DNA of 64,000 nucleotides, taken from contig CM039187.1 in the NCBI GenBank assembly GCA_008360975.2, positions 20,923,495-20,987,494 on the forward strand, in the 5' to 3' direction. The DNA comes from Lichenostomus cassidix (Eukaryota; Chordata; Aves; Passeriformes; Meliphagidae). Positions 35,706 to 49,695 of this stretch are shown here, in pieces. The position numbers and the translations under genes are program-made. Every line of letters begins with the position of its first letter. Within the stretch, counting starts at the first letter, position 1. The notes under the pieces are model-generated. The model made no database searches. It was given only the letters and a program-made list of their open reading frames with translations, and was not told the DNA's origin.

Positions 35706-36258
35706 AGCCAGCAGTTGGAAGAAAAGAAATGCATGTGACTGTTAGGATAAACCTTTCCAACTGTGCTGGCTAGGATGTTGACAGTTCATTTGCATTACAG
35801 TAACAACTGGGCTTAATGCTGAGGAGTAGCAAAGTCCTTTTGTAACTTGAGGGTGTTTCTGGTCCAACTGATTGTAGCAGTTTATTCCTCCTCTTCAGAA
35901 TTCCTTGTTTTCATTTGGTTTATCTGTTCATTGTGAAATTATTATTCTTGCTCAAGAGATGGAACATGTTTTAAGGATGCTGGGATTCTGTTTGGGCTAA
36001 ATACATTCTTTCTTTTGTGGGGTTTTTTTTTTGGTTAATTTGTCTGAATGTGTGGGAAAGTCAGTGCTGATTTTTTTTTAAACTTTTCTATCATTTATTG
36101 CACGCAATTTGAACAGGTTGGATTTTTTTGACCATAGTTTGACTTAACCCCTGATTCTCCTTTAGGATGTGTAACTCAGATCTTTTGTGAGAAAACCATG
36201 GTATGGAAAGGCAATTCAAGTCTGGCAGAAGTATTGGAAGAAGCTAATTTATGTTACT

Positions 36259-36300
36259 TTATTCTAGTGTAGGAAAATTTTTATTCTAGTGTAGGAAAAT
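36259..36300 (+). repeat. Two-copy 22-base tandem repeat
   Basis: The 20-base unit TTATTCTAGTGTAGGAAAAT occurs twice with a period of 22 bases. The copies are identical, suggesting a recent local duplication. No function evident. Confidence 0.9.
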
Positions 36301-39300
36301 CTACTCGGGTAAATGTCCTTGTTTGCTCATTTCTGCAAATCTGGTGTCTGTTTCCTGGTCAAGTGTTGGTTTTTGTTTCTTGTTCCATTCAAACAGGTGA
36401 GTAAATCTTCAAGCCCTGATTTGCATAAGCAGCAGGGTAACTAACAGCAGTAGCAGCACTTGTGCAAGAGCTAAGGTGTAGCACCAGGGAAGGCAAGGCT
36501 CCAAAAAAATGAGAGGAACAAAAAAAAATTTGCTCTACAAGTAAGAGAAAACTGTTAATGAAAAGTTACTTCTTTCCTCCTAAATACTTTTCATGAGTAA
36601 GTATCAGAGCCATTGCTAGAGAAAGTCAGTTCTATTACTGATAATTTTATATTGGTAACTGAGAGAGATATCCACTCTTTTGCTCAATTAGTGGCAGCAG
36701 TCATTAATCTACATGGCTTCTCAATAGTATTTATTTGCTATTTACAGCTTTGAAGAACTTGATTGAAGATCTGGAACTAAGGCCTGTTTCTTTGCTCTCA
36801 GTTCTGATCCTGTTATCTTGACTGCAAATACCTACAATCACATGTTCACATATAACCATTTAGGGGCTTTTGAGCACAAAAGCTGAATCAGTGAAATATT
36901 CTGGGCTGCAAGTGTGTGGGGAGTAAGTACAGATGTCCTTGAAAGTGTTAGTTGTACGTGATACTGTATACACTTTCCTTGAGAAGTGAGGGATGGTGAT
37001 GGAGTACTGAATAGGCAGAAAAAGGATGCATAGCTTTGTAAAGTGCATTCTTGAATTCCTTCCAGTTTGCACTTGTTTGAGAAGATCTGCATCTCTCTAT
37101 GGAAATATGGAAGATGTTCACTGCTTAGTGCCCAGTCATGCTAAAGTGGTAAGCATTGTGTATTGAGTCCAGAGAACTGCTTTAGGCAGAGATGTTTTCT
37201 GTCCCATAAGCATCTACAGGTAGCATAAACCTGTAGTGATGAGAATGGGGACAGTGTATTTATTTCTTACAGCCAGCAGTTTTGAGATAGTTTTGAAACA
37301 AGCTGAAAAAACTGCATTGTGTGAAACATAGGTTAGTCTTCAGGCACAGTTTAAGGAAACTGAAAAGGATGAGATTTTCTTCTGGTGTTTAGTGCAATTT
37401 TGATCTTCCAAGAAGTTTGTTAAAAAGCTGGTCTAGCCTGTCAAATCAATGTTTCTGTCAAAGGAAGGAGGTTTGGTTTCTGCTAAGCTTGAAGAAGAGT
37501 GTAAAACTCAAAAAGAAAACTCTTTATTTGTTAATATGCTCAATCCAAACAGCATTTACTCCTACAGGATCGGCTAATTATTTCCAACTTCCTTGTGGCT
37601 CCTGTACTTGAAAAGCTCTGTTTTCTGATGGAGACAAAAGGTTATTTTTGATTGAAAGTAACGATTCCTTTCAAACAATTTTAGGCCTAATTTTCTCACC
37701 CGTGTGCATTACTATGTCTTGGGTTTTTGCAGTGTCTTCAGAAGGAGTCCAGGTTGAGCTTGCCATGGCTAGTTGAAGTTTGGGCAGGGATCTCTTCTAG
37801 TTTTGTCTTCCAAAGTGGCTTTGTGGTGCTTTAGTGTATCAAGAAGGTTTGAAAATGTTGCTGTGCCAGAAGATCTATTTTATAACTTGCTTATCTGTGG
37901 TTCTTAGTACAGCATTCTCAGGCTTTCTGCTTTAACAGCAAATTAGACTACTCCTTTGTTGGAAACCTGAAAAGCAGTGATTTTTTTTTTGTGAAGCACC
38001 ATGTTTGTGCAGCCATCCAAAAAAATCTAATTGAGCAAAAGTTAAAACTAGTAATGGACTAACATGTGGCCTCTCATTTAGGGCAACATATTGCTAGCAT
38101 TTGGGAAAATGTCAACCCTGTTTGGAAGATGAATGACTTTTTAAGTACAATAAATGTGTTGGAAATAAGTGGTGGAATAGAGTAAAAATGCTGCCTGAGG
38201 TTTTTACAGGGCCTCTGAAAAACTAGTGTATCAGTAAAGGAAGAGTCTCTGAAAAGGTGACAGACTTTCTTCGTTGAAGTGTTTTCATTTTTTGGTAGGA
38301 AGCTAAAATGAGCAAAAGGCATTACAGTACGGAAATGGTGCTGTTTCTTCTTTAAAGCATACTTGAAAATTGAAACAATGGCAAACTATTAAAAGAAAAG
38401 TGCTGTGAAGGCAAAAGAGAGCAGAAGTCATGAAAATATATTTTTCTTCTTTATTATGATGAATTCACACAGTTTATTTGCTTTGTGTAGCCTTACTTGT
38501 TGGTAATTACCTGTGTAGATGTTTCTTAAAGTAACATGGTGAAGAGGGGGTAACTGATTTAAAACTGTTGAGAGGGAAACAAGACATAGATCGTGAACTG
38601 GGAAAACTTGTGTTCTTTTAGTAATTAATGAATTAACTTCTGGGAAACAAAACAAATTCAAAAAAATGTAAAAGTGGGTGATGTAACAAAACATAAGTAT
38701 TAGGAGAGATCAGAGGAGGTGTGTTCACGTGTGTGGCATCTAAGTTCTGGTATGCTTATGGAACTGCTGGGAGCCACTGTGTGATACCTGCCTGCCGTTT
38801 AGAGCTAGGCCTAAGCTGCAGGAGGCTGTGGAAGTGGTTGGATCTATTTGTGTGGTATGTGTTTATATAACATTGATAGCTTTAATATCTTTATGAGACA
38901 TTATGTTGGCCAGAAAGTATTATTTTGGAGCACCTACTTTAAGAAAAGCATAAGGAATTTTTTTAATGTCCAAGTACTTTAATGAAAAATGAAGTAGAAA
39001 TAGCATTTGAAAAATTAGGGTGTCTGTGGAATGATGAACTCTTTCTGTAAAGACCTCTTACACTGTTCATTTCTAAAATGTGATGTTAAGATGTTTTACA
39101 GTTTGCTCTAACAAATATTGAAATGTAACAGAAATACAATCTAGGAATAAACACACTTTTTAAAAAGAGTTATTCACAGTCATACTTTGTTGTGTTCTGT
39201 AAACAGAATTGAGGTGGAGATGAAGTGGGACCATGGGGGTTTTTTGCAAGATAAAATGTATTTTAACTAAGGGCATTTGAGCATTTCCTTTCTTACATTA

Positions 39301-40254
39301 CAATCCTGAAAATACTGTTTTGTTGATGCTGGGGGTGTGGCAAACAGTGGAAGGTGAAAATGCGGGACCGAGGGTGGAGAGGAACAGTTTGTTTTAGTAG
39401 ACTTTATTGGAAAGATGTATTCTCAAACTACACTTAATGCAGATTTAAGGATCTGTGTAAAACAGGCCTGTTGCATTTATTAAATGTGGTGGCCCATGTT
39501 CAATCATTCTGTGTTGTGGGGTGTTTTACTACTGACTTACTTGTGTACCCCAGTAGAGAACACTGTGTCAGTCTCCTTGTTGTTTTGTGTTGGTGTTTTA
39601 ACAGATGCACTGTGTCCAAATGTAAGGTTGAATTACCTGCTTCTTCTATATATTCTTTTTCTTTAGGAATGAATTCAAAGTGGCTGTGAATTTGTGAGGG
39701 AGCCTGACTGCTGCTGCTTACTTTCTGTTCTTTTCTTGATGATTGATTACATTGCTGACCCCAAGGCTTGAGTATGGCCTCTCCTAAATAACTAATAAGG
39801 AGCATTCTGTCAAGCTGAAACTTAGATGAGGGGGGAATGAAGATGGATTTTGAATCAAGTTTAGTTGACTTAAGATTATTCCAAGAAAATCAGCCTCTTG
39901 GGATTTCTTGGCATCACTTTTATGTAGCTTTAAGACACTGTACATTTATCAGAATTGCAAAAGAAAGCAGACATGTCACTTCAGATACAGAAGCTAAGAC
40001 TGTTTTAACTGAAGAGCATCTTTATTCCTGATAGCATTGAAAACAGTAAAAAGGCAAGGCTAACCATGGTAAGAATGATAGCAAGTATTTGTTGGATCAA
40101 GCTGTATTGATAGGGCATTAGTGAACATAGAAAGCCATCTGCTGGGGACTTGTGGCTGTAAACAGATTTTAATTAGGTAATGTGTCTTTAATCATTAAAA
40201 TTTTTACAGAGGGTAAGGTAGCCTGGGAAAACAGAAATTGTCTAAATTGGTAGC

Positions 40255-40540
40255 AGTCAGGTTAGGAAAGCCAAAGCCCTGATAAGGTTAAATCTGTCTG
40301 TGGACATTCAGGGCAACAAGAAAATCTATAGATACATTGGTGATAAGAGGAAGGATAGGGAAAATATGAGCCCTGTCTGGAAGGAAATGGGACACCTGGT
40401 TACTCGGGATATGAAGAAGGCTGAGGTACTCCATGACTTTCTTGCTTCGGACTTCAGCAGCAAGTGCTCCAACCGCATGGCCCAAGCTGGAAGAAGGCGA
40501 AGGCCTGTCACCCTGTTGTTAAGGCACAGAGAGACTCTTG
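40255..40540 (+). mobile_element. CR1 LINE ORF2 fragment
   Basis: The plus strand encodes a segment resembling the CR1 ORF2 region between endonuclease and reverse transcriptase: DIQGNKKIYRYIGDKRK, then VWKEMGHLVTRDMKKAEVL and HDFLASDFSSKCSN. The order and motifs match bird CR1 copies I recall (GNKKxFYRYIGDKRK, KAEVLNDFFASVF). It is a fragment without the 3' tail, and similarity fades after about 40510. Confidence 0.75.
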
Positions 40541-41963
40541 TGGACTTCTTAATGGATGTCTTGTTTCCAATGCCATCATTTTTATCTGTCAGTTCTACCT
40601 TCTTTTAAAGAAATTTTATTTTTCCCTTGTTTGCTGCTGTTTTGTGTCACAGTAGATATTTAGCAGATTATTGTGTCTTGGGCTTAGTTGTTGAAATGTG
40701 CTGTAATAGGTACATTTGTGTTCGATGCTTGGTAGATAATGTACACTTTCTTATGCAGTTTTTGTATGTGTTGACTAACCAGGTATTACTATCAAATTTA
40801 ATAATAACTTTCTTCACCTGTTGTGGCTTTTTTCCCCTTCTAAATCTTACTTGGTTAATTCCCTGGTATATGGCATGCTTTAGTAGAGCAAATGACCAGC
40901 AATGACGTTTTGCAGCTCCCATCAGACAAATGCAGCTTGCATCTTTTGTTGTATCTTTTGGAGTGTGTGTGTCATGACCACTGACCTGAGCAAACACAGT
41001 ACTTGCAGCAATTTCCTAGATGTGCATTTTGGCTTCTCAGTATTCAGCTCTCTGTTTAGCTTTTGTTCATGTTGTTTAGTACTACTAGGCTGGCTATCCT
41101 TTGTAGGTATGAATAAAATTATAGGAAAAGCTCTTGGGCTCTGGAACTTTACTCTAAAACTATTAAAACCATCCCTGATACGGTTTTGGTCCAGGGCATC
41201 TGTCACTTTTCAAGTGTGATAACAGTCTTCCTGAGCCATGAGTCTGGGAGAATTATGTTAACAGCCAGGTTAACACTCCAGCTGAGAGTCAGAGCTTAAT
41301 GGTAGGGACGCCATCTGTCTGTGCTGCTTGGCCTCCGTGCCATGTAAAGATTCTGAGCATATTCAGTGTACTTGTTATATTAGGCACAGCCTCCTAGGGC
41401 CATCTTCCTGTCTTGTCACTTGGGTCTTGTAGAGGTACATAGAGCCTGGGAGAAGGCAAGCAGGTAGTATTGTCTAAGGAGCACATGAGGTATATTTTCA
41501 ACCCAATGTTCATGTGCTGTCAGCATTAAACACCGGAAGGTAAAGGCAGTTCCTAAAGGGAATTCATTCAACAGTTACAGCTGTATAAACACTTTACTGC
41601 TCAGTGTCATTTATTGAACAGTTTTTAAAATGTAAATCTAAATAACTTAAGATAGTGCTTATAAAATCAAGAACAATACAGTCTTGTTAATGATCTTCTA
41701 AACCACTTAACCTACTCACAAATTTATTCATCCAATTGGTATTCAAGACTGATGCCCTCTGCACATACAAGTCTTGCTTTTAAGGGTACTTCAGTTCTCT
41801 TTCTCTTGCTTATGCTTTCACTCTGCTTATAAGTAGTCCACTTCATGCACAGAACCTCCACTCAAGGGGTTTACTGGCAACTGGCACAGGTAAAATAAGT
41901 GTTAGCAAATTAATTCACTCAAAGGGTGCCTTTTGTAGGTCCGACTGTAATGCAGTCATCTTT

Positions 41964-41983
41964 ACCTTTCCTTTCCTTTCCTT
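41964..41983 (+). repeat. (CCTTT)n pentanucleotide microsatellite
   Basis: Four tandem CCTTT-type units, CCTTTCCTTTCCTTTCCTTC. Simple repeat. Confidence 0.85.
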
Positions 41984-44559
41984 CATGAAGGGCATTTGTT
42001 TAGCCCTAACCTTTTCTGTGAAGCTTTCTATAAAGGAACTAAAGGTTCTGGGCCTCCTCTGTTGGGTTTACTTGAGGATGTGGAGAGGAATGAGAGCTGG
42101 CATTATTTCTTGTAACAATAATGAGAGAATCTTCAGCTTACTCTGTTCATCACGAAGAAAGCTTTTCTTTACTCTGACAAAGAAAAGAGAATGTAGCAGG
42201 TTGTTCACTGATCTGAGCATCTCAAGTTACAGCTAGTCTTTTTTTTTTTCCTTTTTGGTAGTGTTTGTGTGGATCTTGGGATTGGGGTCTTTTGAAGCGG
42301 TTTCAAAAGTGCTTTCAAAGCGGGTACTAACACCTATTTAAGGTCCTCTATCTTTGACCTTCCTCCCGTTGACGTTGATAAGAACAGTTCAGAAGCACAG
42401 AGAATAGTTATGGAAAAAATGGTAGTGTGAATTGCAGTTTTAGGAATTGTAAGTCTTAATAAGCTCATACTTTCACCTTACCTATTTCTGCCTTCCACAC
42501 GTGGGCATACCTCTGAACTTGCAATGTTGAGCTGACCTATCTATATTGAGCTGTCCTGTCTGAATACTCAGCTGTTTTGATATTTCTGACTACCCTTTTG
42601 AACCTGTGTCTTCACTACTTGTTCATACAATATCAAAACAAAGGATGTGATGTTTTGTAAGACAAAAAACATTATCTCTTAGGATAGCTTGAAATGCTGG
42701 TTTGAGGTAAATCTTCACTTTAGATACTGGTGTATTATTAAAACAGTTTCTGGTACTTGCTGTTCTTTCAGATCTTTTTCTTGATACAGAACACTGCATG
42801 AAAACTTACAAGTTCTTCCTTTCCATATTAAAGGATTTATTTTACTTGGTTTTGTTTCAAGCAAAACAAACTTTAATGGAAAAGTGCTTGATTCCATCTG
42901 CCTGAGTCTGGTAATTAATTTTTGGGGGATGGCCTTTAAAGAGACGGAGAAGAACTTGGAACCTACAAGGGTAATGGCTCACTGGTTGCTTCTTTTGTTC
43001 TGGTTCTGATGAATATGTTTTCTTTTGTCACAAGTATTAAGGAAATATAAATAGGAATTGAATAGTTCTGATTATATAAGGGGTATATTTTGAGCACAAG
43101 CTATTGCGTAGGACTTTCTGCAAAGATCTGATTTGGGAATAGGGGTCTCTGAGAAGTAGATTTTTAAGCTGTTTCCAGATTTCAGCAGTAGTTGAATTTT
43201 GCTGTGACTCTGTCTCCTTGTGGTTTTCAGCTGTGGATTGACATAATTCAAATGTGTATCTGGAAGCATTTCACAAGTAACTTGATTACGTTTTCTGTAG
43301 AAAAGTTACTTCAGTGGTGTTGAATTACCTTTGCTATGTGTGGAATTGTATGTAAATGTTGGTATGTGTGATTGTGATGTGCATACATAAATATGAACCT
43401 GAGACTGCCAGGTTTAGGTTACACAGTGCATGGCAGAAAGCTGTTATCCTTATAAATCAGACTGAAGTCCAGAATGTTAGTGTTAGTTATGTGGTGTTAC
43501 TCATTTTGCAGATTTAGTGTGCATGTAGCTCTTAATGGACTTCTGCTGTGCAGGCTACATTCAGTCTGAAATTGTGGAAAGATCAGCAGACTAAAATCTT
43601 GTGATCTGAATAATCCTGCTCCTATTTGAGTCCATTTGCATGACATCAATACACTGTTCCTACCCATTTGTTGGCCTCCAACAACTCTTGCAAGTGGTGA
43701 TGTTTTTGGTCTAACTTCACTGGCTGATAGACTAGATCAGTGGACTTGATTACTGACTGCTTAACAACATGATGATACTAAAAATCAATCTGATCCAAAT
43801 TCTGAATTATAGATATTGTTGCTCTAATTTGTTTAGAGGGCATATTCCTGCTAGATATAATGCTATCTGATAGAAAAACAGTGTTTAAAATGGGCAGAAA
43901 TGCATCTAGAATATTAATATAAAAGCACAGGCATCTTGAACCCTTCCCAACCTTTGTCTGGATACAAATTCGTAGAAGTGCTCTCCAAGATGAATCCTTC
44001 ATAATAGGAGTATATGCTGACATCTTGGTGAAGTTTCTTATAATTGTCTATCTTAACACTTCATGGAGAGACCCATACTTGTATTAAGTGTTTTTTCATT
44101 TTTTTGTAACAATAGGAAAACATGCAAATGCAGGGACCTTTGCTGTAAACTCAGTACACTGTTGTAAAGTACAATAGAATATTGGTATTAGTTTCTTGTA
44201 CTGAGATACTTGTACAAGAGATTGCATTTTAGAGCTCTGTGATAGTGGTTAAGGAGAAATACAACAAATTTGTTTCCTAATTAATTTTGAGCATTTTAGA
44301 GCATAGCATAAGAGGGAACATATGATGGATCCTGAGTTCAGAAGGTGATTGAACTGTGTAACAAACAGGTGGATAGGACCAATGACAAACACATGCAAAC
44401 CTTACAAGCAATACAACAGTTGGCCCAGAATTAGTTGTCCTGAGGGTCAGAGAGCTGTTAGGAGCTGACACAAGTAAGAGAGTGATTCGCCGTAGACATT
44501 AGTTGGAATGACCACACTAGCATGTCAGAAATTAATTTGGACAGCGCTTGTAGGGGAAT

Positions 44560-45930
44560 AAATAGCCATCCTGGTTTCAGGCTTATTGGAGAATGGGATT
44601 TTTAAGAGATAATGTGATTGGAGTGGGCAGGGAAAGGGGGCCCTCTTGTGTTGCATGTGAGATCCCATTATTCCAGTTTCTTGCGTCCTATAGACAAAAA
44701 GGAGGAATAAGAAGACTGTACTTTGTCCTCAAGCTATAACCTCACTGGGGTTACAGAGATGCAGTGAGTAGCTCAGAAGACTGGGCTGCTGCAATAGATG
44801 TATCACAGTCTCTTCAGGCATGGGCAGGGAAGCCAAGGAGAGCAGGTTGTGCTCCACACAAGGGAATTACTTGGAAGCATTGTTCTCTGCTATGGAATAG
44901 GTCACAGGCCTGTCAAGCCTATGTGCTTCAGAATCAGAGTATAGGGCAGCAGCCATTAATACTGTCGTGGGCATTTGTTATAAACAGCCTGATCCAAAAA
45001 AGGGGAGAGGATGAACCTTCCAAGCACTACATAACTGCTAGTGAAAGGCCTGTTTTCCCAAGGGCTATTTGGAACTGTTCTGCAAGGACAGCAGGATACT
45101 TGGGACAGAATTTAGACACAGATTTTGGAAGGACCTGCTAGGGCAAATACTTTGCATTTAGCAACCCAGGCTGCAGTGGCTGGGAGATAGTAGGATTTCA
45201 GATGCTGAAAGGAGGTGACTATCAGACTGAGGTCCAGAATTTTATCTTTTTTAAAGTACTGCTAAGTGGTGTCCTCTAAGAGGTTTGCTGTGAAGAGCAA
45301 AGGAGCACAGGACATGGTGATCTCTGGAGACAGTTTCCTTAGACTGCAAAAATGTCTTATTCTAATGTTCATGACAATAGCAGGCGTAACAGTAAGCCTG
45401 CTAGGCTGCAGGGAGAGTTCCTGACTTTAGCAAAACCAAAGTCTACAAAAGGCACTGGTATTGCTTACATGTGCAGCAGTGTTAAGCCAAAGCTTGGTTG
45501 GAGTTAACAAAATGTAGACAGCTCTTAGAAGTATGTGGACAGCGAAAGGAAGAGTAAGCAGAACGTGGCCCTGCTCTGATGAATGGAATGAACATGGTGT
45601 GACCACATAGGGGTGTGGTGCAGGTCTCAGAAGGGATCTGAGGTACTCTGTACTTTCTTTGCCTTGACTTTGCTTGACAGGACCTGTTCTCATGTGTGAC
45701 AGAATTTAAACAGCAGAGTGAGATGCCATCTTTGCTAGAGGAAGATCAAGTTACAGAGTACTTAAGTCAAACAGTCAGATTTACCCAAGGGAACTGGCTG
45801 ACATGATGCCAACAGCTTTCCCCATTGTCTTTGAGAAATCAGGGCAATTGAGGAACGTTCTCAGTAACTGAAGGATGACAAATATTATATGCATCTTCAA
45901 GAAACTCAAGGAAAATGAATGAGTGAAATA
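44560..45930 (+). mobile_element. Ancient CR1-like LINE ORF2 relic
   Basis: A long, heavily mutated stretch follows CR1 ORF2 order on the plus strand. Near 44760-45170 is the endonuclease region, open as a 125-codon frame containing EDWAAAIDVSQSLQAWAGK. Near 45630-45690 is a segment like the CR1 KAEVLxxFFA block. Near 45735-45920 are blocks like the CR1 run leading into the reverse transcriptase (GAGGAAGATCAAGTTAC, GGGAACTGGCTGACATGATG, TATGCATCTTCAAGAAACT). Stops and small indels occur throughout. The copy looks older than the others here. The start and end are approximate. Confidence 0.7.
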
Positions 45931-48606
45931 AATGGTTTTGTATCATCATGATATTACAAAAGTTACAGAATGTATAACTTGGTGTAAGTCACATGACATG
46001 GGTCTGTATAAATTCTGTCTACAGGTATTTCTATATGTGCTGTATTCTGAAACTTGGTTGTTAGCATTACATTACCTCATGATAGAAGAACTTCAGAAGT
46101 AAACTTCAGGAAGTTTGGAAGTAAAGTGCTGTCAGCAGGCTATTATATAAGCGCTGTCCTGCATAGGTGCATTTTGAACTGGACTTGATGATGTGGTACT
46201 TAACACTGGCAGCTTTCCTCAAGCCTATTTATAGGATCAGGGGTGCATTCCTGTTGTTAGTATAGCTGAACAGGTCCATAAAGATGAAATGGAGTTTGGT
46301 TATGCACTGACCGCAATTCTGCGTATCTGTTCAAATCAATTTGACTGTGGTGGCTTTAGTGCATGTCTGGACAGCAAGCACGTCCCTCAGAATGGCACAT
46401 TGCGTCTTTGCTGTCTGCACTGGCCTTGATTCAGTGAAGCCATTTACAGCTCACTGCTGAATACCAGCACACACAGATGACATGTCTTGTAGGCAAAGGG
46501 AAGCTGCTGACACTTTACCGTATTATGACTTGCTGTATGTTGTAGCAGCTCAGTAGCTGACTCTTGTTCTAAGCTATGTCATTCCTGTTTGTGAATTGAA
46601 ACCTGATTTTAAAATGGCCTTTCTACGCAGGCTAGGCTTGAACAAGTTTGGAACCATTTAAGATGGCTTTTTAGTTTTGCTGTGAGACAGTAGGTTAATA
46701 GCCACTGGCAGGTAACTCCTGAAAGACTCGAGTTGTTCTGATCCAGGGACCTTTGCTATATTGCATTTTCTGTGTGGTTCTTCTCTCTATAAGAGTTGCT
46801 CCTATTGAAGAGTTACATGTGTTAAGTTTATTAATAATTCTGTGAACTACCATCGGTGTGGTTCTGTTTTTGAAAGAAAGACTCTATTTTGTTGCAGCTC
46901 TTCTTTGAGGTAAAAGCCAATCTAATCCAAAAAGCCAATCTAGATATTTTAAGAAAAGTGAAGATACAAGTTTGAATTGCAAAACTTGAGTGGAAAATTC
47001 TATTCTTTAGAACAGCTAGGCTAATCCAAGATAAGGACTGGAATACTCTGGTAGGACACATCATAGTTTCAAGATATTTGTCTTTTTGCTGTTTCTTTTG
47101 TCAAGTGAGCTCCATCTCAATTACTAGAATATGACAGACTTTCATTACTAATGTTTGTAACTTTCTTATTCAGAGAGATTGATATGATTGATTTTGTAAA
47201 AAGTGATATTGAACATGACTTCTTAAATAAGATCAGAACTATGTTTGTCTCCAGTGCATGATATGATTGATACATAAGACACATAAAACTGTTTCCTTGA
47301 TCACAGGCTCTCAGATAAATCCTTTTCAAATTTTCAGTGTAAGCTGTTATTTCCAGATTTTTGTAGCAGACAAAAAAATATGTCCTAGCTAAAAAGTAGG
47401 ACTCATTAATCCCTACCCTTGGGGTCTACTTTGAAGACTGTTTGTTTTGGTTTTTAGCCTCCATAAGTGAAAAGCAAATACGTGGGTTTGTTGCAAGTAG
47501 TATAGGAGAAAGGAACTGCAATTTCTAAGTACTTGTCCAAGCACAGAATGAGATTCAGTACTCTGTTTTCTATTCAGGTACATTTTTGCTGGTTCTGTTT
47601 CTGCTGAAGACAATGCACTGAATTGCAGTGCAGTGCATTGATATTTCAGAACAATAGTTGAACATCATATATGATGTCCTCAAAAGAGCAAAATGCCTCT
47701 CTTTGTGGCACTGTTCTCACAGAACCTGCCTGCAGTGAAGTTCAAGAAGTGGACGAAGTGTGTCAGATCAGCACAGTGTCCGTGGCATGTGACACTATTG
47801 TTTGTGGTGAGCTTGCCATGTCAGATACTCCCTTAAGGGAGCATATGGATAACAGAACATGGGAAATCATACTACAGTTTCAGCTAGTGGGATCTTCTGG
47901 AGAATATTGTATTGAAGCTGCCTCAGGGTGCTCTGCAGGGATTATATTCTGGCTGTGTGGAATTTTCAGTAAAATGTACAACTACAACTGTGTTGCCCAT
48001 TGGAGAAGGCAAGAAATGTTGTGATACTTTCAAAAAGGATGAGTGATCCACTTAGTTACAAGCCACCTATAACCCTCCAATTTACCTTCTTAGAAGCTAC
48101 TCACCTACAATTATTGATTTTTCCAAAGTGTGGATGCTAACTGACTGTTTATTGCTTGCTGTTAAGCTAAACAAAGTAATCTTTGTATTTAATAATAAAA
48201 TTTCTTGGACTGTTCTAGGTGGTTTTAAAATAAAAATAGTAAATATAATTACATCAAAAATACTTATTCAAACTTTCATATTAGCTAAGTGCCCTAGCTT
48301 CTCAGGGGAATAGGAAACCACAGAGTCTTCATTCAATCCTGTGCAATATGCATAGCACAGTTTGGCTGTTGCTGTGTGTAACTGAGCCACAGTGTGACCG
48401 TGCTGTGTTGTGTGAACACGAACAAGTGTAATTCAAATACCTACATCCAGTTCACAATTTGGGTTTTTTGCTTTGCTTGCATGAAGATAAATTCCTTAGT
48501 TTACTGAAAGCCTAATGGCTTTATAATGATTGTGGTCAGTGTTAATTGCGTTCAAGGAAACTGAACATTTCAGTCTTGATGTCTTTTCCTTGACTGTTCA
48601 TCAGAA

Positions 48607-48797
48607 ATGAGGCATGTGAAGGTGGCTGAAATACTGGAACAGGTTGCATGGAGAGGTTGTGGAGTCTGCTGTCCTGGACATGTGCAAAAGCTGTCTGGAC
48701 ACTATCCTGAGCAATGTGCTCTAGGGAACTCTGCTTGAGCAGGGAGGTTAGCCTAGATGACCTCCAGTGGTCCCTTCCAGCCTTAACTATTCTGTGA
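48607..48797 (+). mobile_element. CR1 LINE 3' end fragment
   Basis: The sequence matches the CR1 3' region: ATACTGGAACAGGTTGCATG, GAGAGGTTGTGGAGTC, CCTAGATGACCTCCAG, then TCCCTTCCAGCCTTAACTAT and a single TTCTGTGA tail unit. It is 5'-truncated and non-coding. Confidence 0.85.
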
Positions 48798-49629
48798 AAT
48801 GAAATGGTAAATTGATTTGTTCATTGCTATAGAACATAAAGCATGTATAGAGAGCACTCAGATTGCAGGAGTGTCTTTAAAAAACTATTCAAACTTCATT
48901 TGACTTCCTTCTGTCAGTTTTAATTTGTTCATTTGGTCTTTCCCCGTATACCAGTTGTTTAATGTCTTTGTTTGCTGCTGCTTTGTGTTCCACTGGCCTC
49001 TGTGCAGTCTGAATCTCTATTGTCTTAGACCTTTGAAGGCTAGTCTGTATTTGCTACCATGTTAAAAGCAAAATGACAAGTGTATTCCTTCAACAGATAA
49101 AAAAATGCAATTCAGCTGTCTCAAGCTAAATTTAAAACCGTGTTGTGATTTATGCTTCATATTATAAAGCTGAGGTAGTGTTGAGAAGTGTGTGGTAGGG
49201 AAAGAAGGATGTGTCTTGGGGATTTGGAGATAGGAGACAATCAAATAGCTGCTCATGGCACTTTGTAACTTGAAGTATGCGTAAAACTGCTTTCATGCCA
49301 TAAGGGTGAGAGAGGGCTGATATAATCCTGATTTTAGAAGATTTTCAGCAGAGAGCTGGTGAGGTACAAGTCTGTTCACCTTACATCAGCAGACCTGACA
49401 ATAAACTCCTGCTAGTGAGCACACAGCTAAATGCAGTGAATGGAGGAGAAAGATGGACTCTGCACTGCTTGCAAAAAGAAGTGACACTTATGAAATCTTA
49501 CCAAGTTCTTAGAAAATGCCAAAAAGTGTCAACATGAAACTCATCTGGTTGGTTTCAATTGTTTGGATGAAGCCAGACTTACTCTGTTTGCATGTGTTTC
49601 AGGTGGTGGTTGCCAGTTTCAGTCTGTCC

Positions 49630-49695
49630 CTTGGATTTCTCTATTGGCCACTGTCAGAACAGGGTGCTACCAAGCTGGACTTCTGGTCTCACGCT
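49630..49695 (+). mobile_element. Old CR1-like tail fragment
   Basis: TATTGGCCACTGTCAGAACA, followed by GGGTGCTACCAAGCTGGAC and TTCTGGTCTCA, resembles the end of older amniote CR1 copies (GGCCACTGTCAGAGACAGGATACTGGGCTAGATGGACC type). The match is short and degraded. Confidence 0.45.

Noticed and set aside
47671..48024. 117-codon plus-strand open frame in the giant intron
   Set aside because: No recognised domain, no splice or promoter context, and a length expected by chance in this much sequence.
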